From assembly GCF_017565405.1 (NCBI RefSeq), contig NZ_JAGEKR010000015.1, forward strand, positions 152,502 to 216,501: a DNA stretch of 64,000 bases. Direction: 5' to 3'. Shown piece after piece: positions 7,358-14,663 of this stretch. The notes beneath the pieces were generated by a model, which was not told the origin of the DNA, did not search any database, and saw nothing but the letters and a program-made list of their open reading frames with translations. Source of the DNA: Allobranchiibius sp. CTAmp26. GTDB lineage: Bacteria > Actinomycetota > Actinomycetes > Actinomycetales > Dermatophilaceae. The stretch's first letter is position 1, and every line of letters starts with the position of its first letter. The position numbers and the translations under genes were made by a program.

Positions 7358-7776
7358 GCGAGCCAGCGATGCTGACACCGTGCTTGTTGTGTGGCACCGC
7401 AGCAGCGTGCACAACGGGCAGGTGCGATCCATGCAGGCGTGAGCACAACAGGAGCAAGGCACGCGGCATCACACGTACACGCGCAAACAGACCAGACAGG
7501 CAAGGCCCACGTGCCGCCGAGTGGCGCAACCTCAGCCGTGTATGCCGTGCACTACAGCCGTGGTGCTCACTGTGTCTGCGCACTGCCGACCAACTTGCTG
7601 AGCACGAGTCTCTCCAACTCGATCACCAACCGTCGGCGTTCAGCAAGTACGTGACCAACGAGCGACTGACCATCGGAGACGTACAAGTGCTATGTGACAG
7701 ATGTAATCGCGAGTTGGGCAGCGCACAAGTTGGCAGTGAACGTCACAACGTGTGGCTGAAGGAGTGTGCAGCATGA
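7354..7776 (+). CDS. HNH endonuclease
   Basis: This 140-residue nuclease has CSLCL at about 74-78, the metal-site region LQLDHQPSAFSKYVTNERL near 95 and a second Cys pair in VLCDRCNRELG, giving the C2...DH...C2 layout of phage HNH proteins. A further Cys-rich N-terminus (CLLCG, CDPCRREH) is likely another zinc knuckle. HNH proteins next to the terminase cooperate with it in cleaving cos DNA in several phages (HK97-type), so a packaging role is a reasonable inference. It overlaps both neighbours by ATGA, showing operon membership rather than homing-endonuclease invasion. Confidence 0.85.
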   Translation: MSEPAMLTPCLLCGTAAACTTGRCDPCRREHNRSKARGITRTRANRPDRQGPRAAEWRNLSRVCRALQPWCSLCLRTADQLAEHESLQLDHQPSAFSKYVTNERLTIGDVQVLCDRCNRELGSAQVGSERHNVWLKECAA

Positions 7777-8150
7777 CGCACCAAAATTTTTCGAGTGACA
7801 TCGCACGCATGCGCGCGTGGTTCGACACGGTTCCTCAGCAGCGAATCGACGAGACGAAAGTCGAGATTCGCCGGATCGCAGACGAGTACGCGATCCACGT
7901 GGCAGCGCACTTGCCGGTTGGACCATCGCACCGCAGGGACGTCGTAGCGGGGACCTTGAAGGCCAGCGAGAAGGCGTACGTCAACGAGAGCCACGACCGC
8001 ATCGAGGCGCGGGTCGAGGTCGGCGGCGGTACGGACTACTGGCAGTACGCACAAGCGCGCGAGGAAGAGAAAACGTTCTGGCACAACTCGGACGAGTACA
8101 TCGACCGCATCGAGCGCGCCATCCGCGATGGATTCGAGGACCGCACGTGA
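7773..8150 (+). CDS. HK97-gp10-like head-tail / minor capsid protein
   Basis: The ATG at 7773 overlaps the HNH stop and has AAGGAG eight bases upstream. The 125-residue product contains VRDEYAIHVAAHLPVGPSHRRDVVAGTLKASEK-type sequence, in which an 'x-x-x-P-V-(D/G)-x-(G/S)-x-L' core is typical of HK97 gp10 / minor capsid neck proteins. A C-terminal segment with aromatic residues follows (TDYWQYAQAREEEKTFWHNSDEYIDRIERAIRDGF). The family role is in the head-tail interface. It is again placed ahead of the terminase, not after the connector. Confidence 0.6.
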   Translation: MTHQNFSSDIARMRAWFDTVPQQRIDETKVEIRRIADEYAIHVAAHLPVGPSHRRDVVAGTLKASEKAYVNESHDRIEARVEVGGGTDYWQYAQAREEEKTFWHNSDEYIDRIERAIRDGFEDRT

Positions 8151-8251
8151 TGTTCAAACATGTTGGAATTGAACAGGATTCGACCCCAGGGGCAGGATCC
8201 CGCCCCCGGCAAGGGGTTTCCGACCGCCAGGGTTTCCCCTTCACCGACTAA
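8150..8251 (+). CDS. Possible 33-residue ORF in the gap before the terminase
   Basis: An ATG overlaps the preceding stop (TGATG at 8148-8152) and opens 33 codons ending in TAA. It has no ribosome site of its own beyond coupling, no recognisable motif, and it coincides with a cluster of repeats. It may be a coupled small protein or only chance; the nucleotide repeats suggest the DNA itself matters. Confidence 0.25.
   Translation: MFKHVGIEQDSTPGAGSRPRQGVSDRQGFPFTD
8186..8241. repeat. Repeat and dyad cluster before the terminase gene (candidate packaging site)
   Basis: Within 56 bases lie CCCC-A-GGGG, a nearly perfect 18-base palindrome GGGGCAGGATCCCGCCCC (8189-8206), two direct copies of GGGTTTCC (8214-8221 and 8230-8237) and the inverted arms AAGGGG/CCCCTT (8211-8216, 8236-8241). 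Packaging sites (cos or pac) usually lie beside the terminase genes, and an HNH gene stands just upstream. Function is inferred from position and symmetry. Confidence 0.4.
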
Positions 8252-8310
8252 CTCATCGCAACTGCCACCACATCCAACACAAACCAACATCTGAACGGAG
8301 GTCACACCGC

Positions 8311-9822
8311 ATGACGACACTCGAATTTGTAGAGCAGGTGCCCGCCATTTTCGACGGTGTGACCGCTGGGCCGAAGCGCGCACGGACGATGAGCGCGCTG
8401 GATCTCTCCGACCTGCCGTCCGCCCGTGACTGGCACCGGGTCAAGGCGTTCGCGGAGAAGTTCTTGCTTACCCCAGCCGGCAAGGGTGCGTTGCAGCCGG
8501 TGTCGTTCATGCCGTGGGAGTTGCGGTTCCTGCGAGGCATCTTTCCTGCCAAGGGTGCTCGCCCGACGCAAGGAGCGCTGGTCTGTGGCAGAGGCAACGG
8601 AAAAAGCTTCCTTGCGAGCGTCATCCTCTGCTACCTCCTGTACGCCGATGAGACAGTCAGCCCTCAGTTGTCCGTTGTCGCGAAGGACATCCGCCAAGCG
8701 AACCACGTGTTTATGGCGGTGCACCGCATGATCGCCACGAGCCCGGAGCTACTGGAACGAACCAAGCTGCACGCGGACCGCATCGTGACGCCGTTTAACA
8801 ACGGGCTGGTGCAGCCGTTGCCGTCCGACGAGGGCGCGTTGCAGGGTTTCGGCGGCACGTTCGTGGTCGATGAGCTCCACGTCGTCAACGATGCCGTGTG
8901 GGCCGCTGCACTGTTCGGGGCGACGAAATTGCCGGGGTCGCAGGTGCTCGCGTTCAGCACCCCGCCCGCGTCGTCTGACTCGGTTCTGTGGAGGTTGGCC
9001 GATCAAGCGAAGCTGTCACCGTCCAAGGATTTTTACTACCAGGAGCACAGCGGGGACGCGTCTCACCCGATCACGTGCCGCCACTGCGAGAAGGCTGCCA
9101 ACCCTTCCCTGGGCACCCTGCTTACGCGCGACATGTTGGCTACCTCGCGCAAGTCGAGCCGGGAATCTGACTACCGCAGGATGCGGCTCGCAACGTTCAC
9201 CGATAAGACCGACGACGTGTGGCTGTCCTCCAAGGACATTGAGCCGTTGCTCACGGACGAGAAGATTTCGCTTGGCGCAAAAATTACGCTCGCGCTCGAC
9301 GGTGCCGTGACCGATGACACGACCGTGTTAGTTGGGTGCACCGTGGAGGAAGTTCCGAAATTGGAGCTCTTGGCCGCGTGGATTCCGGCCGAGCAGGACG
9401 ACGGGTACCGCACCGACCCGGAAGCCGTGATGAACGCGGTCCGCAAGTTGTGCAAGTCGTACAACGTCGTGGAATTCGTCGCTGACCCGGCGCACTACGA
9501 GTTGCCGCTGTCGATACTTACCAAGGAGGGATATCCGACTGTCCTCTACCCGCAGAACGACTCGCGCATGGGAGGACCAACCATCACGATGTACCAGCGA
9601 ATTCGAGCAGGCACCGTCAAGGTTGTCCGGGATGAGGTTTTCACCTCCCACTTTCTCAACTGTCACTTCACCGAGACGCCGCGCGGCGGGAAGGTCCACA
9701 AGGGGCCGAAGCGCGAGAAGAAAATTGACGGCGCGGTCGCGTCCATCATGGCGATGACTAGAGCGCTCTACCACGACAGCCAGCCGGTCCAGAAACCCGC
9801 GCAGGTGTGGGGGTTCGCATGA
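8311..9822 (+). CDS. Phage terminase large subunit
   Basis: The 503-residue packaging motor has an N-terminal ATPase with Walker A GRGNGKS (about 93-99) and Walker B FVVDE(LH) near 190, followed by an RNase H-like nuclease with acidic residues in LALDGAVTDDTT, a second in EFVADPAHYE and a C-terminal KIDGAVASIMA motif. It cuts concatemeric DNA and pumps it through the portal into the procapsid. GGAGG lies nine bases before the ATG. No small terminase subunit is recognisable before it, so DNA recognition may use the HNH protein, an unrecognised small protein or a helper's subunit. The portal start overlaps its stop (ATGA). Confidence 0.95.
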   Translation: MTTLEFVEQVPAIFDGVTAGPKRARTMSALDLSDLPSARDWHRVKAFAEKFLLTPAGKGALQPVSFMPWELRFLRGIFPAKGARPTQGALVCGRGNGKSFLASVILCYLLYADETVSPQLSVVAKDIRQANHVFMAVHRMIATSPELLERTKLHADRIVTPFNNGLVQPLPSDEGALQGFGGTFVVDELHVVNDAVWAAALFGATKLPGSQVLAFSTPPASSDSVLWRLADQAKLSPSKDFYYQEHSGDASHPITCRHCEKAANPSLGTLLTRDMLATSRKSSRESDYRRMRLATFTDKTDDVWLSSKDIEPLLTDEKISLGAKITLALDGAVTDDTTVLVGCTVEEVPKLELLAAWIPAEQDDGYRTDPEAVMNAVRKLCKSYNVVEFVADPAHYELPLSILTKEGYPTVLYPQNDSRMGGPTITMYQRIRAGTVKVVRDEVFTSHFLNCHFTETPRGGKVHKGPKREKKIDGAVASIMAMTRALYHDSQPVQKPAQVWGFA

Positions 9823-11219
9823 GTGAAACTGTCCTAGAGGTTGTGTCTCGCCTGTCGAAAAAAGTTGACCAAAGCCAGTTTCTCGCCCGTCCGCTGTTGG
9901 ACAGGTACGACGGTGAATCGCCGTTGAGCTACTTGTCACCTGAGGCACGGAAGGCGTTGGGCGATCGCCTGCAACGGGTCTCGGCGAATTTTTGCAAGGT
10001 CGCCGTCGATGAGTTGAGCCAGCGCATGCGCATCGTCGGGCTAAGCGTTGGTGGGCAGACCGACGCTGACCTGTGGGCTAACTGGCGACGTAGTGGCATG
10101 GTCGCGGGTGCAGGTCACGTCACGAAGGGCAGTCTCATCGCTGGTCGTGCCGCCGTGTCGGTATGGTCTCCTGACGGCTCTGTGCCAGTCGTACGACCCG
10201 AGTCCGCGTTGCAGTGCGCATGGACCGCTGATCCGCTGACAGGGCGTTGCACAGAGGCGTTCAAGCGCTGGTATGACCGCCCATCGGGCAGAGTGCGCGG
10301 TGCGCTCTACTTGCCCGATCGCACTTTCGTCTTGCAGTCCCGCGCGAGCGTGCCGGACGCGACGATCCCCAACGCATTGCCACCTAACGTGATGGTGCCG
10401 CCCGATGGCTGGGACGTACTGGCGGAGGTTGTCAACCCGCTAGGCGTGCCATTGCTGGTCCCGATCACGAACGCACTCACCACCGAAGCTGTGGAGTGGG
10501 GCGACTCCGAGATGTCCCCCCTCATGGCAGCTAACGACCTACTAGAAAAGTTTCTGACGGATGCGGCTGTCGGTAGCGAGTACACCGCCCGCCCGCAGAG
10601 GTACGCGACAGGGATCGCGGCCCTCCCGCAGGACGCAAATGGCAACGTTGCCAACCCATTTGACGAGAAAAATCGCACCTGGATCGCGGGCGAGGGCGAT
10701 GTGAAGTTTGGCTCTCTGCCAGCGGGCGACGGTGCCGCGTACGACCGGCTCATCTCACAGGTTTTGCAGATCATCGCGGGTCTGTCCGGTCTGCCCGCGA
10801 ACGTGCTCGGTGTTGGTCACCACAACCCGACCAGCGCCGAGGCGATCGTGACCTCTGGTCTGACCCTGACCAGCCGCGCGGAGGATCGGTGCGTCATCCA
10901 CGACACGGCGTGGAGCCTGATCGTGGCAATGCAGGTCGCCCTACGGGACGGTGGCTCACCCCTGAACGTGGACGCCTCCGTGATCCGCGCCGACCCGCGT
11001 TATTCGTCCGAAGCTGCCGAGGCAGATTCCATAGTGAAGCTAAGGGGTGCCGGTTTGCTATCCCGCGCTGCCGCTCTCCGTCGCCTTGGATACGCGCCCG
11101 AGGAGATTGCTGAGATTCAGCGGGACGCAGCCTCAGAAGCCGTGTATGCGTCTCTCGCAGCGAGCACCACGCCGCAGCTACCTAGTCCGCCGGTCGCGCC
11201 GATGGGTGGTGCCGCGTGA
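9819..11219 (+). CDS. Phage portal protein (SPP1 gp6-like)
   Basis: This protein of 466 residues forms the dodecameric ring at the capsid vertex through which DNA passes. The sequence has the usual portal order: an N-terminal alpha/beta wing (LSYLSPEARKALGDRLQRVSANFCKVAVDEL), a central region with GDSEMSPLMAANDLLEKF, and the clip/stem part LSGLPANVLGVGHHNPTSAEAI followed by helical crown sequence. The ATG at 9819 is chosen because it overlaps the terminase stop (ATGA). Its own stop overlaps the GTG of the MuF-like gene. Confidence 0.93.
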   Translation: MSETVLEVVSRLSKKVDQSQFLARPLLDRYDGESPLSYLSPEARKALGDRLQRVSANFCKVAVDELSQRMRIVGLSVGGQTDADLWANWRRSGMVAGAGHVTKGSLIAGRAAVSVWSPDGSVPVVRPESALQCAWTADPLTGRCTEAFKRWYDRPSGRVRGALYLPDRTFVLQSRASVPDATIPNALPPNVMVPPDGWDVLAEVVNPLGVPLLVPITNALTTEAVEWGDSEMSPLMAANDLLEKFLTDAAVGSEYTARPQRYATGIAALPQDANGNVANPFDEKNRTWIAGEGDVKFGSLPAGDGAAYDRLISQVLQIIAGLSGLPANVLGVGHHNPTSAEAIVTSGLTLTSRAEDRCVIHDTAWSLIVAMQVALRDGGSPLNVDASVIRADPRYSSEAAEADSIVKLRGAGLLSRAAALRRLGYAPEEIAEIQRDAASEAVYASLAASTTPQLPSPPVAPMGGAA

Positions 11220-11833
11220 TTACCGTCGTGCCAGCCCCGCCGAAGCAACGACCGCCCATTGCACCTGTCGGTGCTCCCACGTTCACGTTCGCGCAAGTTC
11301 CGCAGCGAGTTCGCGCAGTGTCGCCCGTCGTTCCGATCCTTGCGTCGTGGGCATCGGTGTCCGCAGGGCAGAGCACACGAGACCAGTTCATCGAGACCGC
11401 GTGCAACGCGCTGCACGTTTCGAGAATCGTGGTCCAGCACATCGCCCACGTGACCGTTGCCGCTGTCGCGCCAGCGCAGCCGGTAGCGGGCCGTGTCATT
11501 GACGACTACCGCGACCGCGACGCCGCCTCACTGCGCACCGTCACCGAGACCCCAGAGGTTGCACAAGCACGCATCGAGAGGTTCGTCACTTCCACGTTGG
11601 AGCAGTACGGACGTGACGAGCTGATCGACATCTCGGCGGATTTCGGCAGCTCCGGGTGGATTTGGCGCACCGATTCCGACCCGTGTGACTACTGCGCGGA
11701 GCGCGAGGGGCAGCACTACGACCTAGGCGACGAGTTCCGCGATCACCCCAACTGTGGGTGCTACCCAGAGCCCGTGTTCGACCTTGGATACAGCGACCAT
11801 GCACACGACAAAGCAGGAGCATCACATGAGTGA
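11216..11833 (+). CDS. MuF-like minor head protein
   Basis: The 205-residue product lies between portal and scaffold, the standard place of Mu gpF / SPP1 gp7-like minor head proteins. Its C-terminal part has the family's Cys/His signature DPCDYCAEREGQHYDL...HPNCGCYPEP, a likely zinc site. The N-terminal part is helical. These proteins bind the portal and may be ejected with DNA. No toxin domain is fused, unlike polymorphic-toxin MuF proteins. The GTG start overlaps the portal stop (GTGA). Confidence 0.82.
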   Translation: MITVVPAPPKQRPPIAPVGAPTFTFAQVPQRVRAVSPVVPILASWASVSAGQSTRDQFIETACNALHVSRIVVQHIAHVTVAAVAPAQPVAGRVIDDYRDRDAASLRTVTETPEVAQARIERFVTSTLEQYGRDELIDISADFGSSGWIWRTDSDPCDYCAEREGQHYDLGDEFRDHPNCGCYPEPVFDLGYSDHAHDKAGASHE

Positions 11834-12251
11834 CGACGCGACAGACACCGACACAGCAACCCAGACAGACGAAGGCACGCAGGAGGGCCAGGAAGACGCC
11901 GCTACGACGTTCGACCTTCCGTACGTGCAGAACTTGCGCCAGGAAGCCGCAACGAATCGCGTAGCGGCCAAGGATGCGACTGAGCGCGCCGACGCCCTAT
12001 CCACACGAGTGCGCGAGCTAGCGATCACCGTCCACGCGGGCGACATGTTGCAGGACAGCACCGACCTGCCGTGGTCCGAGGACCTGGCCGACGAGGGCGG
12101 GATGCCCGACGCCGACAAGATTGCCGCAGCCGCCGAAGCATTCATCAAGGTTAAGCCGCACCTAGCCCGTGCACGGGGCGACGTACAGCAGGGTTTCCGC
12201 GACGACGGCTTAGCAAATATTTCTCTAGTGGAGGCCCTCCGCAGCGCGTAA
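11826..12251 (+). CDS. Capsid scaffold protein
   Basis: The 141-residue product is acidic and Thr/Asp/Glu-rich at the N-terminus (SDDATDTDTATQTDEGTQEGQEDA), then helical and coiled-coil-like (VQNLRQEAATNRVAAKDATERADALSTRV), with a C-terminal LARARGDVQQGF segment. This is the usual look of actinophage scaffolds upstream of the capsid gene. AGGAG precedes the ATG by six bases, and the gene overlaps MuF by eight bases. No protease is present to remove it, so it presumably exits or is degraded otherwise. Confidence 0.75.
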   Translation: MSDDATDTDTATQTDEGTQEGQEDAATTFDLPYVQNLRQEAATNRVAAKDATERADALSTRVRELAITVHAGDMLQDSTDLPWSEDLADEGGMPDADKIAAAAEAFIKVKPHLARARGDVQQGFRDDGLANISLVEALRSA

Positions 12252-12260
12252 CCTAAGGGC

Positions 12261-12485
12261 ATGAGCGATTTAGACGACCTTGCTAAGCAGTTCGGCTGGA
12301 AATGGGTGGGGACAGGCGAAAGAGCGCATTTAGTTCTATGGATTGACGGCGACCAGGAAAACCAGGTTCCCATCACGCACGATATGGCCGAGTCTCAGAC
12401 CGTCTTGTGGGCGATACGTGACGGACAGACGAGCAGCAAGGCAGTGGGGGACGAGGCGTACCGAAAGCACGTCAACAAGCGATAA
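12261..12485 (+). CDS. Small protein of unknown function between scaffold and capsid genes
   Basis: The 74-residue product has the sequence start MSDLDDLAKQFGWKWVGTGERAHLVLWIDGDQENQVPITHDM and a basic end. It may be a small beta-rich fold. The ribosome site is weak (AAGGG close to the ATG). It is the last gene before a transcription terminator, so it belongs to the terminase-portal-scaffold unit. No family is recognised. Confidence 0.6.
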   Translation: MSDLDDLAKQFGWKWVGTGERAHLVLWIDGDQENQVPITHDMAESQTVLWAIRDGQTSSKAVGDEAYRKHVNKR

Positions 12486-12492
12486 AACAGCC

Positions 12493-12536
12493 ACCCCCGG
12501 TAGCCGCAACGCATGCAACGGCCGCCGGGGGTTTCT
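12493..12536 (+). terminator. Intrinsic terminator between the packaging operon and the capsid gene
   Basis: ACCCCCGG (12493-12500) pairs with CCGGGGGT (12525-12532), with a further CGGC/GCCG pairing inside, followed by TTCTC. It ends the operon that begins at 6237 or 8311 and leaves the capsid gene needing its own promoter. Confidence 0.7.
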
Positions 12537-12540
12537 CACG

Positions 12541-12552
12541 TCCGATACTTCT
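12541..12552 (+). promoter_or_regulatory. TCCGATACTT motif, copy 2 (likely promoter of the capsid gene)
   Basis: This exact copy of TCCGATACTTCT lies right after a terminator and 80 bases before the capsid ATG. With GATACT (12544-12549) as -10, transcription would start near 12556, giving a leader of about 77 bases that contains two hairpins. Confidence 0.5.
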
Positions 12553-12632
12553 AGTGAGGGCCAGGTGCCCCACTAGAGCGTAGGGCCGGGTGCTCCACGC
12601 AGTGAGAATTTCAATGCCATTGGAGCACCCCC
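12551..12632 (+). promoter_or_regulatory. Two-hairpin leader of the capsid gene, sequestering its ribosome-binding site
   Basis: The first hairpin is CTAGTGaGGGC (12551-12561) pairing with GCCCCACTAG (12567-12576). The second is GGGTGCTCCA (12588-12597) pairing perfectly with TGGAGCACCC (12621-12630). The only Shine-Dalgarno, GGAG at 12622-12625 seven bases before the ATG, is inside the right arm of the second stem and would be hidden when it forms. Control of capsid translation by opening this stem is inferred. The opener could be a protein, another RNA or upstream structure. Confidence 0.6.
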
Positions 12633-13505
12633 ATGTCTGTTACCACAGTAACCACAGCAGCGGCCATCCAGACCGCCGTTCAGAAGTCCCTAGAACTTCC
12701 TCTAGCTCAGGCGTCACAGTTCCTCAGTTCCGGCGTGCAAATCATCGACTCAGCCGCGCCCGTCACCTTCCCCACACTCACCGATGACCTAGACGACCCG
12801 GCGTACGTGGCCGAGGTTGAGCAGATTCCCGAGTCCGACCTATCCATCGGGGGCATCCCCGCGATGCCGTCCACGATGTCCGGGCTGAAGCAGATCGTGA
12901 GGGTGTCGAACCTTGACCTCCGCAGCAGCGTCTTAGACCTGTCCAGCATCATCCAGTCCCGCCTAGTCGAAGGCGTATCCCGCAAGGCCGATACCGCGCT
13001 GTTCGGTGCTGGTGGTTCGGGCGTGACTGACATTAAGGGAATTTTCAACCGTAACTTGCCGAGCCTGGACATCGGCGGACCAATGACGTTCGACAAATTG
13101 CTAAGGGCCAAGGCCACGATCACCCGCAAGTACGTGCAGCAGACCTCGCTACGGTTTTTTCTGCACCCCGACGACGTAGCGGGGCTCGAAGGCGTCAAGG
13201 ACTCCACGGGCCGCTACCTGTGGGAATCGGACATCACCGCAGCCGGTCAGTTGACGTTCCGAGGCATCCCGGTGATCGTCACTGACCGCCTGCCTAGCAC
13301 CACAGGCGCTACTCCTACCGGGCGCGGACTACTTGCCGACATGTCGGGTTGCGTTGTCGTGCGTGACCTCTCGGGCCAGGTCGTGGTGCTCCGTGAGCGT
13401 TACGCCGATACCGACGAAACCGGTCTGCGCGCCGTGGCCCGTCTGGATCTGGCCGTGCTCAACCCTGACAAGTTCCTAGTGCTGTCCGGCATCGAGCGAG
13501 CATGA
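12633..13505 (+). CDS. Major capsid protein (HK97 fold)
   Basis: The 290-residue protein has features of HK97-fold capsid proteins of actinophages: an N-terminal helical arm (AAAIQTAVQKSLELPLAQASQFLSSG), an E-loop-like segment rich in polar strands (VEQIPESDLSIGGIPAMPSTMSGLKQIVRVSN), a P-domain helix (IIQSRLVEGVSRKADTALFGAGGSG) and the A-domain region GIPVIVTDRLP...GLLADMSGCVVV with C-terminal RYADTDETGLRAVARLDLAVLNPDKF. It has no long N-terminal prodomain, consistent with the separate scaffold and absent protease. It is expressed from its own unit after a terminator. The next gene overlaps by ATGA. Confidence 0.9.
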   Translation: MSVTTVTTAAAIQTAVQKSLELPLAQASQFLSSGVQIIDSAAPVTFPTLTDDLDDPAYVAEVEQIPESDLSIGGIPAMPSTMSGLKQIVRVSNLDLRSSVLDLSSIIQSRLVEGVSRKADTALFGAGGSGVTDIKGIFNRNLPSLDIGGPMTFDKLLRAKATITRKYVQQTSLRFFLHPDDVAGLEGVKDSTGRYLWESDITAAGQLTFRGIPVIVTDRLPSTTGATPTGRGLLADMSGCVVVRDLSGQVVVLRERYADTDETGLRAVARLDLAVLNPDKFLVLSGIERA

Positions 13506-13834
13506 CGCAGGTAGCCGTACCGACAGCTGTCGACGTTCTCACCTTCCTAGGTTGGGACGCCGACAGCGTGGCACCGGAGCAGATCGAGCAGCACCTAGCA
13601 GCGGTCACCCGTGCCGCCAGGGCGTACACCCGTGGGCAGGGCTGGTGGGACGAGAGCACGTGCGCTGAGGGCATCGCGTCCGCGATCGTCACAGCGACCG
13701 CGCGGAGTTTGGTCAACCCCTCGCAGGAACGGTCGTCGGTCATCGGCGCGGTGTCTTCCACGCCGGGTGTGTTGGGTTGGTCGATCCACGAGCGAGCCGC
13801 CCTCGATATGTGGCGAACGACGGTCGTCGTCTGA
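13502..13834 (+). CDS. Head-tail connector (gp6/gp15-like adaptor)
   Basis: This protein of 110 residues is mostly helical, with the family's N-terminal TAVDVLTFLGW, a central AAVTRAARAYTRGQGW and a C-terminal GWSIHERAALDMWR. Adaptors of this type bind beneath the portal and receive the head closure protein. It overlaps the capsid gene by ATGA and is the last plus-strand gene of the element. The closure and terminator-like proteins that should follow it are encoded at 6.2-7.1 kb instead. Confidence 0.75.
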   Translation: MTQVAVPTAVDVLTFLGWDADSVAPEQIEQHLAAVTRAARAYTRGQGWWDESTCAEGIASAIVTATARSLVNPSQERSSVIGAVSSTPGVLGWSIHERAALDMWRTTVVV

Positions 13835-13842
13835 TCCGCGCG

Positions 13843-13852
13843 TCCGATACTT
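13843..13852 (+). promoter_or_regulatory. TCCGATACTT motif, copy 3
   Basis: The third exact copy lies nine bases after the connector stop with no protein gene downstream in the same direction. A stem TGCACGG (13857-13863) / CCGTGCA (13884-13890) follows at once. If the motif is a promoter, it would drive a short untranslated transcript to the terminator at 14003-14037. Confidence 0.4.
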
Positions 13853-14037
13853 GTACTGCACGGGGTCCGTTTCATCGCCTTCACCGTGCAATAAAAGAGC
13901 GGCAGTAAGCGGCCCCGACTGGTCAGGTCCATGGTCGACCGAACACCGCTCAGCAGCACGGCGAACGGGTCTAAACCGCCTCAAGACGCCGTGCACCGAG
14001 CGCGGCCACGCTGGTCCGTTAACTCCCAGCGTGGCCA
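13853..14037 (+). ncRNA. Candidate small RNA of about 180 bases
   Basis: The region is bounded by the TCCGATACTT motif on the left and the strong terminator hairpin on the right. It holds a 7-bp stem near its 5' end followed by ATAAAAG, and no ribosome site with a convincing ORF. The call is purely structural; the region could also be only the 3' untranslated part of the capsid-connector mRNA. Confidence 0.3.
14003..14037. terminator. Bidirectional terminator between convergent element genes
   Basis: GGCCACGCTGG (14004-14014) and CCAGCGTGGCC (14026-14036) form a perfect 11-bp stem with an 11-base loop, extended by a C-G pair, and T-rich sequence follows on the plus side. It stops capsid-operon transcripts on one strand and, on the other, transcripts coming from tadC through the membrane protein gene. 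Confidence 0.75.
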
Positions 14038-14046
14038 CGTTCGCTT

Positions 14047-14625
14047 CTACTTTCCAGCTAACTTATCTTCCAGCCGATCCGCGATCTCCCCCAGCAGCGT
14101 GGCAGTGGATTCGATGCCAAGACTATTTGTGGGCCACGCAAAGTAAAATTCGTTCTTCTCATCTGCGCAGCCCAGGTGTAATGCACGCCGGTACACCGAC
14201 TCAGCCTCTCGCTGGAACCGTCTCTGATAGTCAGACATGTGCGCACTTGATCGCTTCGAATCCTGCTCGTTCTCCCAGTCCCAAATGATGCTCATGCCAT
14301 CCTCGTCAACATGTTTACGCACCTGGGAACTGAGGCGGCCTATCGACCTACTATCGTTGTTTGCTGAAAATCTTGTAATCTCTGCCGAGAGCACGCGCGC
14401 TTCGACGGCTAGCTCGCGTTGCTGGTCCAGTTTTTTGCCAGGGAACCGCCAACCCACTGACGGTGCTAACAGCAGATACGCGCCGCCCAACGTCACTAAC
14501 GTCGCCAAGACACGAACGAGCGCCGTTTGATCGCTGCTGAGAACGGCGCTCAAAGCGGCACCGACGAGCACGCCGCCGAACGTCGTAACTGCGGATTCTG
14601 ATTTCACAGCCGCAAGATAGCTCAA
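14047..14625 (-). CDS. Two-helix membrane protein with cytoplasmic domain, unknown function
   Basis: The 192-residue product has two N-terminal membrane segments (VTTFGGVLVGAALSAVLSS and ALVRVLATLVTLGGAYLLLAP) and a charged cytoplasmic region with helical stretches (DQQRELAVEARVLSAEITRF; SDYQRRFQREAESVYRRALHLG). It is the only minus-strand gene of the element, in the same direction as tadC whose new stop is 45 bases upstream. Read-through from the host tad operon could therefore express it in the integrated state. The start is uncertain (TTG at 14625, or a GTG seven codons in). A cargo role such as superinfection exclusion is possible but unproven. Confidence 0.7.
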   Translation of the reverse strand: MSYLAAVKSESAVTTFGGVLVGAALSAVLSSDQTALVRVLATLVTLGGAYLLLAPSVGWRFPGKKLDQQRELAVEARVLSAEITRFSANNDSRSIGRLSSQVRKHVDEDGMSIIWDWENEQDSKRSSAHMSDYQRRFQREAESVYRRALHLGCADEKNEFYFAWPTNSLGIESTATLLGEIADRLEDKLAGK

Positions 14626-14663
14626 CCCCGGGGCGATCGGTCGTTGCCGCCTAGACCCGCATG

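Noticed and set aside
9512..9520. TCGATACTT inside the terminase gene as a fourth copy of the promoter-like motif
   Set aside because: It differs at the start of the motif, lies within conserved coding sequence and is not at a unit boundary.
3835..14625. Complete functional prophage
   Set aside because: No tube, tape measure, baseplate, lysis or repressor genes, and too short to be an autonomous tailed phage.
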